64,000 nt of DNA, taken from Zygnema cylindricum (taxonomy: Eukaryota > Streptophyta > Zygnematophyceae > Zygnematales > Zygnemataceae). The notes beneath the pieces were generated by a model that searched no databases, had not been told where the DNA came from, and saw only the letters and a list, made by a program, of their open reading frames with translations. Within the stretch, counting starts at the first letter, position 1. Every line of letters starts with the position of its first letter. The position numbers were made by a program, and so were the translations under genes. Of the stretch, positions 15,716-25,724 are shown piece after piece. Where the stretch lies: positions 248,001 to 312,000 of the forward strand of contig JBBHKE010000030.1 of assembly GCA_037447655.1 (NCBI GenBank). Reading direction: 5' to 3'.

Positions 15716-16417
15716 TTAGGGTGAAGTTCCATCATACATTTCTGTAATTGTACAGCAAACTCTACAGACCGGGTCGATTGAGTCGATGTTCCATCACGTA
15801 GAGTGTGTAAGCCACGTGTTCTAAATTGATTGGCGCCACGCAAGCTACGATCCGATATTGAATATCTTTCAGATTTTTAGCACCGACAAACTTAACTTCA
15901 AATCTTGACTTGCGTACAATGTACCTACGTACGAAGTAATCATACGGCAAAAAAATTATATTTTTTGCAGACGCCAGTCAGTACGCGAGCTCATTTTTTA
16001 GGGTTTCATTTTTCAAACATAACGAAAGTCTTTTTAGAGAAATAGTTTGACGAACAAAAGTTACCGAAAATAGCATGACGAGGGAATGTTACGAAATTTC
16101 TTTTATATTTTCGATTGTATTTTGGAAAGCGCGTGTCATGTGCAAATCTTAAGATTTTTCGTTGGTTTTCCATCATGACACGTAGCTAAATCGTCCAGCG
16201 TGTCACGGTTTTTTTTTCTGTATCTGCCAACCCACCTCCTTGAGGTGGGTTGAGAGTTACAGAAAAAAATGAAGCGAACTCCTCGCGGAGAGTATCAACA
16301 AGATTCTCCGTAATGTTGTTTTTCGTATAAAAAAGAAATAGGCATTACGATTTGGTACTGAGGGTCGTGGATTTTTGTAAACTACGCCACTTTTCGCTTG
16401 ATGAAACGTCACCCTAA
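15716..16417 (+). mobile_element. MITE family A, copy 2 (complete)
   Basis: It is bounded by TTAGGGTGAAGTTCCATCA on the left and TGATGAAACGTCACCCTAA on the right, forming imperfect terminal inverted repeats of about 19 bases. The outer TTA/TAA may be a 3-bp target duplication, as in PIF/Harbinger-type elements. The body has no coding capacity. Near 16219-16262 it holds an internal hairpin in which CCAACCCACCTC pairs with GAGGTGGGTTG. Confidence 0.8.
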
Positions 16418-16923
16418 GTCTTCCTTTTTAGGTTGTTTCATGCGAAAATCTTACCTCGTTTTAACATGTCCAAAATAACAAAAAAAAAATCATTGCGCTT
16501 AAAATTGGTTTTATTATCTCACACTCAATTCACTGTACAAATCGCCTGTACAAAAATCACTATAGAATTAAAAGCAACCATATCATTTTAATGAGCCTTG
16601 GAAGACTATCTTAGCATTTGAAGCATTGGAAATTACACTTCTTCAACCAATGACATCCTCCATGGGCAAAGTGTCAAAATGCAGGACGTCTACAAATATC
16701 ACTCAAGGCTATACAACATCTAAAGCAAATTTTCAATATTTGGTGCATCATCACAAATTGTACACGGTTGACAGCCGTCACGGGCATTGTCGACGTATAC
16801 AATCGGCACTCTTAAGTGACAACTTCGTTTGTTACACATAGGGATACTTAAAATCCGGGTCTGGCGGATCTGGGCTAAATACAAAGTAAGTTCGCTAAGT
16901 TACAAGTACATGGGGACATACCC
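16418..16923. other. Spacer between two mobile elements
   Basis: This AT-rich sequence has a 71-codon frame at 16626-16841 that I do not recognise. The text acgtctacaaatatcac and cgtatacaatcgg resembles motifs in element B (gacgtctacaaccgtcgc), so this may be an eroded related copy. Confidence 0.35.
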
Positions 16924-17855
16924 TTAGGGTGTGTTTCCATGTAATTGTAACTTAGTTTTGTTAGTTTGTTTTTTAGTGAATATTCTCCATACTACTTTCC
17001 AGAGTGTCCCTATGTTCGAAAAACGTAAAAGTTACTTTAAAATGTGACGGTTGTGTACGTGGGTACAAATTGCGACGGTTGTAGACGATTACAAAACTCG
17101 CAACAATTTTTAAAGTTGACAAAATAGCGACGGTTGTAGACGTCTAGTTTTTGCCACATTGTAGATGTTGAGGGTTTTGCGACGTTATGACGTCATGCTC
17201 TCTGTTGTGATAAGTTCGACGTCATTGATTTAAGAATTTTCGGCCATGGCAACCCGATTTCAGTTTTTCAACTTGTCTCACTCGACTTGCCATGAAAAAA
17301 TACCCAAAGGTATTCGAAAGAATTATTTTCCAAAACTCTTTTATTGCATACCGACATTGTCATATTTCGCTCAAAAAAGTGAGAAATAAAATTGATAGTG
17401 TGAGAGGTAGAGGGAGGAAGACGTCTTCACGAACTTTGCTTTTGCGAAATGACATCCGTTGCTCAAGACCCCTCGGCGTCCCATGTACGGAAAACAGTCT
17501 GTACAGGCTGCATCTTATTTTTCTGTGTGTACTTCACGATTTGTGAAAATGTTTTGAAAGTTTACAACACGTGCAAACACATAAGACTATTCGTTGGTCA
17601 TCCAATACTTAAACAAAAAAATCGACTTGCGAGTCGTTTTCAAATAAAGTTTGAATATGACGTTTCTTAACGTGGCAGTGGGTCGAAAATAACAAAAAGA
17701 CATGTTGTAGTACATCCTAAGTTTAAAAATGACCCAAATTGTACTAAGGTTTTTGCATTTTTTTGTACTGCATAAGATTTTCTCGTTGCAAGCTATGTTT
17801 TGGAAGATAAAGGCAAGAAAAAACTCTTACTTTGTCACATGGGAAAACACCCTTA
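16924..17855 (+). mobile_element. Repeat element B, copy 2 (with terminal inverted repeats)
   Basis: The left end TTAGGGTGTGTTTCCATGT and right end ACATGGGAAAACACCCTTA are inverted repeats, flanked by or including TTA on both sides. The element is about 930 bp, and the copy at 11603-12510 lies in the opposite orientation. The open frame 17292-17546 (84 codons) matches the translated core of the other copy. This shows shared ancestry, not a proven protein. The transposon class is unassigned. Confidence 0.6.
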
Positions 17856-19268
17856 CATGGATAGCAATTGCCAAAACTGGTGCTATTATAGAAAATTGAG
17901 CGACCTCAACAATAACATTTTTGTATCTTAAGCTCCATGTTTCCACATAACAATTTACAATTTCTCAATCCATTACCAAAAATTGCGATGTGACCAACCT
18001 ATAATAGCACATACCGTGAATCGCTAATAGCGTTAATAATTAATGTACACCGTGAATCGTTATTAACGTTAATGTTTTTTTGCCACTTAAAGCATATTTT
18101 TTCGTACACATTTGTCGGATGAGAGATCTGACGGTTGCGATTGAAAAGGCAAAATTCTCACCTTTCCATTGGGGGGCTTCATGTGAAAATAGGACACTTG
18201 TGGTATGTAGAAAGGATCTTTTAGGTGGCTGGAAAATTATTAATGTCTGTTCTCCATTAGGCGGTCCCAGTAAACATGCGGATACGTCTATTTCTCATGT
18301 TTATTGGCACGACCTTCCATTATGTCGTGCTAGTAGACATCGTTTCTCAATTATGATTGACGCCACGTAGGTTATTTTCACATTCTAAAAATCTATAAAT
18401 ATTCTTCAAGCTGAAAATTTGTACATAATATTTGTACGGGCGGAGGTAGTTAATGATTTGTAGGGAAATTTTGCGACCAGATTTTAATTTTGAAATTGAA
18501 AATCAAAATTTCGAAACGGAATGTCAAAAAGGCGCCGCAAATTTTTAAGGTTAGCGGATGTCAGAAGGAGCGTGCGGAGATATTTCAGTCGACCTTCATA
18601 CACAGTGGCGGAAGGCACATGGCGTGAAGGACGTGTTCGGTTCTCATCGCCTTTTCGTGGTGGATTCTTTTTTTACTTTTCACGTGTACCAATGGTACGC
18701 GACCAGTCTGAAGAAACTCTCCTCGCCGAGGAGAATCTATTCACACTGGACAATGTGCGTGATTGCTTCGCGAATCTAAAAAAGTGAGAAATCCAACGGT
18801 CGATACTTACGCCTATAATATTGGAGCCATCTTGTAGACATGTTTCGTAATGTTTCGTCTGACAAAAAAAAATGGTACGAATCTGTACGAAATCGTACGT
18901 AGTCGAGTAAACAACCCCACTTTTCCTCTAATGGAAGTTCACCCCAACAATGATAGCGATACACGATGTACTGTAGTGTTGTGTATCGACAGGCATTTGC
19001 CGATAACCGACATGTATTCTTTTTTTACTTACCGACAACTGATAGACTGGATCGATATATCGGTAAAAGAATTATTGCCATGAAAACCGTTGTATCGCTA
19101 TGGATTATCGATAAATATCGGGTTCGATAATCGTAAGGTTTAAACCGTACACTTGTACTGTTTATTACAGACGTGGCGTGGCGTATCATACTATATAATG
19201 TGTAAGATAAAATAGAATATAGTTCAGAGCACAATGATATAGCCATATACTAACGATATTTTGTACAC
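17856..19268. other. Region with small repeat fragments, no recognised gene
   Basis: At 18010-18075 two same-direction copies of CCGTGAATCG...TTAAC resemble the terminal repeat of the MITE at 50211-50724. The frames of 73-96 codons at 18080-18790 have no family signature. Around 18965-19040 there is similarity to 11180-11240. Confidence 0.4.
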
Positions 19269-20010
19269 TTAGGGTGAAGTTCCACCATACGTTTTTGTAA
19301 TTGTACCGCAAACTCTACAGACTAGGTCCATAGAGTCGATGTTCCATCACGTATAGTCTGTAAGCCACGTGTTCTAAATTGACTGGCGCGACGCAAACTA
19401 CGATCCCATATTGAATATCTTTCAGATTTTTAGCAGCAACAAAATTAGCTTCAAATCTTAACTTGCGTACCATTTACCTGCGTACGAAGTAATCATACGA
19501 CAAAACTTTTATACTTTTTGCAGACAACAGTCTGTGCGCCAGCTCATTTTTTAGGGTTTCAATTTTCGAACATAACGAAAGTCCTTCGACATAAATAGTG
19601 AGAGGAACAAAAGTTATCGAAAATAGCGTGACGGGGGAAAGTTACGAGGTTTCGTTTATATTTTCGGTTGTATGTTGGAAACCGCGTGTCATGCGCGAAT
19701 TTCAAGATTTTTTGTTGGTTTTCTATCATGACACGTAGCTTAATCGTCCAGCGTGTCACGATTTTTTTTTCTGTATCTGCCAACCCACCTCCTCGAGGTG
19801 GGTTGACAGTTACAAAAAAAAATGAAGCGAACTCATCGCAGATGAACATCCGACGGCCAATATTACCTCCAGGACCTTCAAAGAGTATCAGCAAGATTCT
19901 CTGTAATGTTGTTTTTCGTATAAAAACAAAATAGGCGGTACGATTTGATATGGAGGGTCGCGGATTTTTGTAAACTACGCCACTTTTTGCCTGATGGAAA
20001 GTCACCCTTA
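19269..20010 (+). mobile_element. MITE family A, copy 3 (complete)
   Basis: It starts TTAGGGTGAAGTTCCACCA and ends TGATGGAAAGTCACCCTTA, with TTA at both borders, consistent with a 3-bp target duplication. The body matches copies 1 and 2, including the internal hairpin at about 19771-19815. It abuts the foldback element at 20026. It encodes no protein that I recognise. Confidence 0.8.
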
Positions 20011-20025
20011 TCCACGATAAAAAAA

Positions 20026-21093
20026 GGGAATTGATCATGGAAATGACTGTTTTGGTTGCGCACAGTCAGTTACGTCATTTTGTCAAAATGGTACGTTCGA
20101 AGTACACATTTGTATAAGTAAAGTACCGTTGAGGCTAAATTGACAGTCAATCGGTTGGACTACTTTTACTTTAAAAATATTGTTTCAACCGCTTAAACTT
20201 TTGCCGCGCATGCGGACGTCGACCGTCATAAAAAAATTAGCAATTCACACGGCCGGCGAACGTTTACGGTAACAAAACCGCGGCAACCACATGGAAATAA
20301 AAGTGTTTCAGACAGTCACTTTTTGTCGTTACTTGAGCTCCATGGTGAAAGCACGTTGGACATTAACTTAGCCGCAAAATCAAAATTTTGTCGCCTAAGC
20401 GTTACATTGAACTTAGACTCGAAATGAAACGAAACCTCTTTAAACTGAAGCACTGTAAGTCTTTTACGAAAATATTAAAACGCATGAAACGAGATTGTAC
20501 ACTGTAATAAAACGAACCGACATAAAAGTATCAATTGAAATTAAATGAAAAAAATGCGCGTCGTCACGCGCGACGATATCGAGCCACGCTATCTATAAAT
20601 CAACATTCTTACATTGACAACGAAATTTCGTTTCGTGCGTTCTAATATTTCCGTACAAGACTTACAATACTTCAGTTTAAAGAGGTTTCGTTTCAGTTCC
20701 CGTCTAAGTTCAATGTAAGGCTTAGACGACTAAATTTCAATTTTGCGGCTAAGTTAATGTCCAACGTGCTTTCACCGTGGAGCTCACGTAACGACAAAAA
20801 GTGACTGTCTGAAACACTTTTATTTCCATGTGGTTGCCGCGGTTTTGTTACCGTAAACGTTCGCCGACCGTGTGAATTGCTAATTTTATTATAACGGTCG
20901 ACGTTCGCAAGCGCGACAAAAGTTTAAGCGGTTGAAACAATATTTTGAAAGTCAAAGTTGTCCAACCGATTGACCGTCAAATTTAGACTCAACGATGCTT
21001 TACTTGTACAAATATGTACTTTGAACGTACCATTTATGACAAAATGACGTGACTGTGCGCAACCAAAACAGGCACTCCCATGATCAATTCCCT
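20026..21093. mobile_element. Foldback element: ~470-bp inverted arms around a ~115-bp spacer
   Basis: The left arm begins gggaattgatcatgg and the right arm ends ccatgatcaattccc. Between them, block after block is mirrored: ggttgcgcacagtca with tgactgtgcgcaacc, gccgcggttttgttaccgta with its complement, gtgtttcagacagtcacttt with its complement, and cctctttaaactgaag with cttcagtttaaagagg. The arms span about 20026-20503 and 20616-21093, with scattered mismatches and small length differences. There is no coding capacity. It is either a foldback/long-TIR transposon or a hairpin locus made by inverted duplication. Confidence 0.85.
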
Positions 21094-21377
21094 TAATCAA
21101 TGTGAATAGCAAATCTTCCATGTGGCCGTTGCTTAAAAAAGTTTCGTATCCTTTTGATGTGGCGAGTGGTTAGCCATGGCTACAACTATGGTCATAACGA
21201 CAGGCTCCAACTGGCACTCGTAACGAGATACTACTTCGGAACCATACCGGAGCCTAACAGTAGGTTTCCCTTTCCTTTACCCTTCCATTTCCCCCTTCTT
21301 GGTTTGTGGTCCATATCTTCACACAAGCAAAACACGAGTCTAATTCGCTTCTTTGACGCGTCTGTGGTTCATATATT

Positions 21378-22051
21378 GTGTTTTATTCTTGCTATTTTTG
21401 TTGTTGCTGTTCTTCTTGTTGTTGTTCTTATTGTTGTTTTTTTAATTGCTTTTGTTTTATTTTTTGTTGTTTTTATTGTTTTTGTTCTAGATGCTATTGT
21501 TCTTATTGGTATTGTTTTATTAATGTTAATGCTTTTGTTATAAATGTTGTTGTTCTTCTTGTTGTTGTTATAAATGCTGTTGTTCTAATTTTTGTCGTTA
21601 TACATGTTGTTGTTCTAATTGTTGTTGTTATAAATGTTGTTGTTCTAATTGTTGTTCTTATTGTTGCTGTTCTAAATGTCGTTGTTGTAATTGTTGTTCT
21701 TTTTATTGTTTTTGTTCTTATTGTTGATCTAATTGTTGTTGCTCTAATTGTTTTTGTTCTTATTGTTGCTCTTATTGTTGTTGTTCTAATTGTTTTTGTT
21801 CTAATTGTTCTTCTACTTGTTTTTGCTTTTATTGTTGTTGTTTTTATTGTTTTTTTTATTGTTGTTCACTCCTCTGATGTGTCTGTCGCTGCTGCTGCTG
21901 TTGTAGGGTGGGCTCTGAAGGCGGAATGCGATGCGAAAGATGGCATTTCCAGTGCGATGAGGGCGGCCATCATGAACAAGAAAGACTTTCCCGAAATCAA
22001 ATGCGATGGATGGCATTTCCAGTGCGACGGTTCCCATCGCGTGTATCGCAT
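21378..22051 (+). CDS. Exon 1 of an LRR receptor-like gene with a hydrophobic repeat leader
   Basis: One open frame runs from the ATG at 21378 to a donor, CGCAT|GTGAGC, at 22051/22052. Its last 60 residues (CDAKDG...AIMNKKDFPEIKCDGWHFQCDGSHRVYR) look like an LRR N-terminal cap with paired cysteines. The exon ends with two bases of a codon. Joined to the LRR exons starting T-GAT-TTA it gives HRVYRIDLSGNQLSGSIP, a normal LRR junction. The preceding ~165 residues are encoded by a (TTGTTN) microsatellite and read as Cys/Val/Leu/Ile-rich sequence, far longer than a usual signal peptide. The true start may differ. Confidence 0.55.
21384..21880. repeat. (TTG TTN)n low-complexity microsatellite
   Basis: About 500 bases consist mainly of TTGTTG, TTGTTC, TTATTG and TTTTTG hexamers. 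The repeat stays in a frame that encodes Val, Leu, Ile and Phe just upstream of the LRR cap. This creates long hydrophobic open frames in two of the three phases. Confidence 0.85.
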
Positions 22052-23192
22052 GTGAGCGACTGTCTCTGCTTGCACTCTCTACTTTTCAAGAGGGAGAGGG
22101 GGAGGGGAGGAGAGGGGAGGGGAGGGGAATGCACTATTTACTGAGGTGAATCTCTTTTGAATCCTGCATGGAATCTTGCATCGAATTGCAAGACAGGGAG
22201 GGCAGAGGGGAGGGAAGGGGAGGAGGGAGAGGGATTTAAATGACTCTATCTATCACCGCTGGGAGGTGGGGGAGAAATATGTCTTTGGGCAATTAAGAGA
22301 GGGGGGAGGGGGGCAGGGAGGAAAGAGAGATCGCGTTCAACGACCAATCAAGAAGTGTGTTGGTATCTACTTTATCTCTTTGGATATCTAAGAGGGTTGA
22401 GAAGGTGGTGAGGGCTGATAGGAGTGAGAATCAAGAACTTGTTCGACCACAAAGAAAAAGGGGTGAAAATTATCTCTTTGGCCATAGAAGAATGGCGGGA
22501 AGTGGTATGGGGGAATAGGCCAAGTGGATGTCTTTCGCCGACCAATTGGAGGGAGGAGGGAGGAGGGAGGGTGCTGAATTGTATTCTACAAAGGGTTGGT
22601 GAGGAGAATTGCGGAGGAGATTGGCAACCTCACAAAACTTCGAATTTTGTGAGTGAACCTAGGGAGGGGAGTTACATCTCATGCACAAACAAAAAAGAAA
22701 ATAAAGGGTAATGGCAAATCTAAAATGCAAAAAATAGGGAATTGCAAGTTAGATTTGTTTTTTGTTTTCATCTTTTGTTTCCGTTTAAGAGAATCCAAAA
22801 ATCGGAGTCCGAGGGAGATTTGGGGACCCAAGGAGGGATGGGAGATGAGGACGCCGGGTGGATGTTTGGGAGGGGTTGGAATTATAATTTTGTAAATTCT
22901 TTGCAATATTCCAACTTATTTGGAAAAAAAACGCTCTAAATTTTGAAAGAATGTTTACCTTTTTAAAAAAAAAAAATATTTGGGGGGGAGAGAGGGGTCA
23001 AAACCACAAGGTCCAAATTGAAAACTTATGTTTGTTAATAAATATAAGATGGGTATTTATTAAAATAATTTTACATGTAGTTGCTCATTCTTCTTACAAG
23101 TTGTCTCTTTTTGGTCTATAACCTTGGTAGACTATACGAAGTAGGAGGCACTTGCGTGGTAATTGGTGTGATGGGGTTGCTCGGTCTCACAA

Positions 23193-23264
23193 AGATCTAA
23201 ATAACAACCAGTTGAGTGGAAGCATTCCATCGTCCATCAGTCGATTGAAATCCCTAAATGAATT
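23193..23264 (+). pseudogene. LRR exon, copy A (both splice sites mutated)
   Basis: The 72 bases read D-L-N-N-N-Q-L-S-G-S-I-P-S-S-I-S-R-L-K-S-L. Compared with copy B, the acceptor CACAG is CACAA and the donor GTAAG is TTAAG. The LRR frame is open, but the exon should not splice normally. Confidence 0.7.
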
Positions 23265-23761
23265 TTAAGACACATGACACTATGGTTATGTTATGCATCA
23301 AAAGTGTACTCTAAATGGTTTTGGTTTGTGGTGGAGGACAACCGAATTGCAACATGAATTTTAGAACGGGTGGGGGGAGGAGAGGGGAAAGGGATCGAAA
23401 GATGTATCGATGACCATTGGATGGGGAGCGCTCTTGATATAAAATAAAGAAACGAGGTAGGTTCGCAATCCGTAGTTGATAAAAATAAAATAGGCGTCTT
23501 TCGCAAAATTGAAAATCAAAGGTAGGAAACAGAAAAAAAAAGAAGAAAGAGATCTTTGTCGGAATCTTCAAAAGGGAGATCAAAATGAAAGTAACGAAAC
23601 TCGGTCCTAAAGAGGGGAAAGAAAGGCAATCTCCCGAGGGAGGGGTGAAGGGGAGATAGAGGAAGGGAGGGGGAATGGGGAGAGCCCATATAACTAGGAG
23701 GCACCCGCGTGGGATCTGGTATGACGGGGGTTGGTATGACGGGGATAGCTTGGTCTCACAG

Positions 23762-23833
23762 TGATTTATCTGGCAACCAGTTGAGTGGAAGCATTCCGTT
23801 GTCCATCGGTCGACTGAAATCCCTTGAACACTT
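23762..23833 (+). CDS. LRR exon, copy B (intact 72 nt)
   Basis: The acceptor CTCACAG precedes it and the donor GTAAGA follows. It is phase 2 on both sides. It encodes DLSGNQLSGSIPLSIGRLKS and LEHL, one plant-type 24-residue leucine-rich repeat (LxxLxLxxNxLxGxIP). Exons of one repeat each are typical of LRR receptor kinases such as the ERECTA group. Confidence 0.75.
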
Positions 23834-24506
23834 GTAAGACACATGACAACATGGTTTATGTTATACATCAAAAGTGTAATCTATATGGTTTTGGTTTCTT
23901 GTGGACGTTTCCAATGGAGGAGAGTAGTTTTTGGTGGAGGTTAGGGGAATTGTAGTATCAAGTTTTAGAACAGGTGGGGAGGAGAGGAGAGGTTGGAGGT
24001 GGATACAAAAGGTGACGATTGTTGGGATGGAAGAGAAAACATGTCTTTAGATATATAAGAAAGGATTAGGGGGGAGGGGGGGAATGAGGGATTATGTTCA
24101 AAAACCAAAGAAGTTGATATCTACAGGGGTATATATGGTTAGAGGGAGGGCGGAAGGGGGGGAGGTGAGGGAAAGCAAATGATGGAATTTTTAAGGAGAG
24201 GGAGTGGGGGAGACATGAGAAAGGAGAATTTGGAGGGTGAGGCAGAGGGAGGAGGGGGAAAAGGGGTAAAAGAGAATGAATGGTCTTGTTAGGAGAGGAA
24301 GGGGACCGGAGGGAAGGGAAGGAGATTGTGGAACGAGTGAAATTTTAAGGACAAACGGGGGTGGTGGGGGAAAAGGATGAGCGATCTTATCAACAAAGGG
24401 AGGGGTGAAGGGGAAAAGGAGGAAAAGAGGGAGAATGGGGAGAGCCCATATAACTAAGAGGCACCCGCGTGGAATTTGGTATGATGGGGGTTGCGGTGTC
24501 TCACAG

Positions 24507-24551
24507 TGATTTATTTGGCAAGCAGTTGAGTGGAAGCATTCCGTCGTCCAT
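24507..24551 (+). pseudogene. LRR exon, copy C, cut by a retrotransposon LTR
   Basis: The acceptor TCACAG is present and the first 45 bases match the other LRR exons (DLFGKQLSGSIPSSI). The sequence then switches at 24552 to the end of an LTR. The remaining 27 bases and the donor are not found on the far side of the element. Confidence 0.7.
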
Positions 24552-25724
24552 TGAAACTCTAAGACCTCCATTGGCCCTCAGAGTATGCAGATCCAAAAGA
24601 AGCTAATCTAGATAGTGCCGACTCCAAGTTGATATAAACCCAAGTGACTGACCCCTTGACAGTCAGAACCCCAATATAGATTCACCCCTGTGAAATAACA
24701 CTTTTTGTGTGCTCAGTTCCACCACAGAATGCAAAGTTAGAATATGAGATTTGGACACATTCACCCACTTTGACTTTCCCTTATAAATGCAGCTACCCTG
24801 GCAGGCAAAAACTTTGACCGACTACACTCTTGTGTAGCCTGGACTCCCTTGAGTCCGCAGCAAAAAGAATCACTGAAAATGGTTAAGTAAATTGATAGTT
24901 ATGGCTGCCCAAAGTTAGCCATTTATACAAGGTGCTCTCTTAGAGAGAGGGTCATATCTGCCAAATTTTTCTAAGTCCTATCTCCCTCTAAAACTCTATC
25001 TACTGAAGTACGACACCAATTAAAACACTGTGTCGTACAGAAAAGTACAGGTGCCGGTGTACTTTATGTACGACCATAGAACGACATGGCCAAAATGTTA
25101 ACACGTGTCATATCCGGATTCGTTTCCGTAATCCCCGAAGTTGCCGCAATCCAATGTAGTTTTGCCACGTGTAACTCGATGTGGCGGTGATGGCAAACCG
25201 CCAAAATCGTACTCCGCGATCTTGGCATCCTTCGCGGCCGTCCGATCAAATTTGGATTTCAATCGTGGCCGTCATAAATACTTGCGCGGTATCCTTTCCG
25301 GCGTTAAACAAACTGCGCGGTATTTATTTCGTTGACGTACCGTACGTCGTACTTTACACAACTGTTTCTATGCAGTATGCATATAGTTCTCGTTAAATGA
25401 ATTAGTCTTATTGTAACTATTTACATAACTATCATACCCCATATACTCTATCATATAATTTAGACTACTTGGATAAGGTTACCGGCTACTGCGGGTTTGA
25501 CGTATGGCACCCTTTTAGAGAAAACCTAATAAAACAACTGCCTTTCTCTCTCTAGACAGCACAGGCAGCCATGGCCAACTCCTCCTTTAGTCTTCAGTGA
25601 CTGCGACAAGTGTGGGGACTTGAGTGAGGAGTTAGAGGCAGGTTGTCAATATCTACTATTTTGCTTTTTATTTTGCAATCTATAGACCTAGAAAATACTT
25701 GAATTCCAACACTCCCCTTTTTTT

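Larger units (their letters stand above)
22085..24545 (+). repeat. G-rich introns of the LRR gene, partly duplicated units
   Basis: The introns repeat a unit containing taggaggcacccgcgtgg, then a 72-nt LRR exon, then gtaagacacatgacaacatgg and G-rich tracts such as ggggaggggaggagagggg. The plus strand has runs of four or more G at close spacing (best at 22091-22130), which fits G-quadruplex potential. The opposite strand is a long C/T tract, so frames there are artefacts. Confidence 0.6.

Noticed and set aside
23311-24571. Minus-strand Pro/Ser/Phe-rich frames of 126-186 codons
   Set aside because: They mirror the G-rich intron units and LRR exons that are read on the plus strand.
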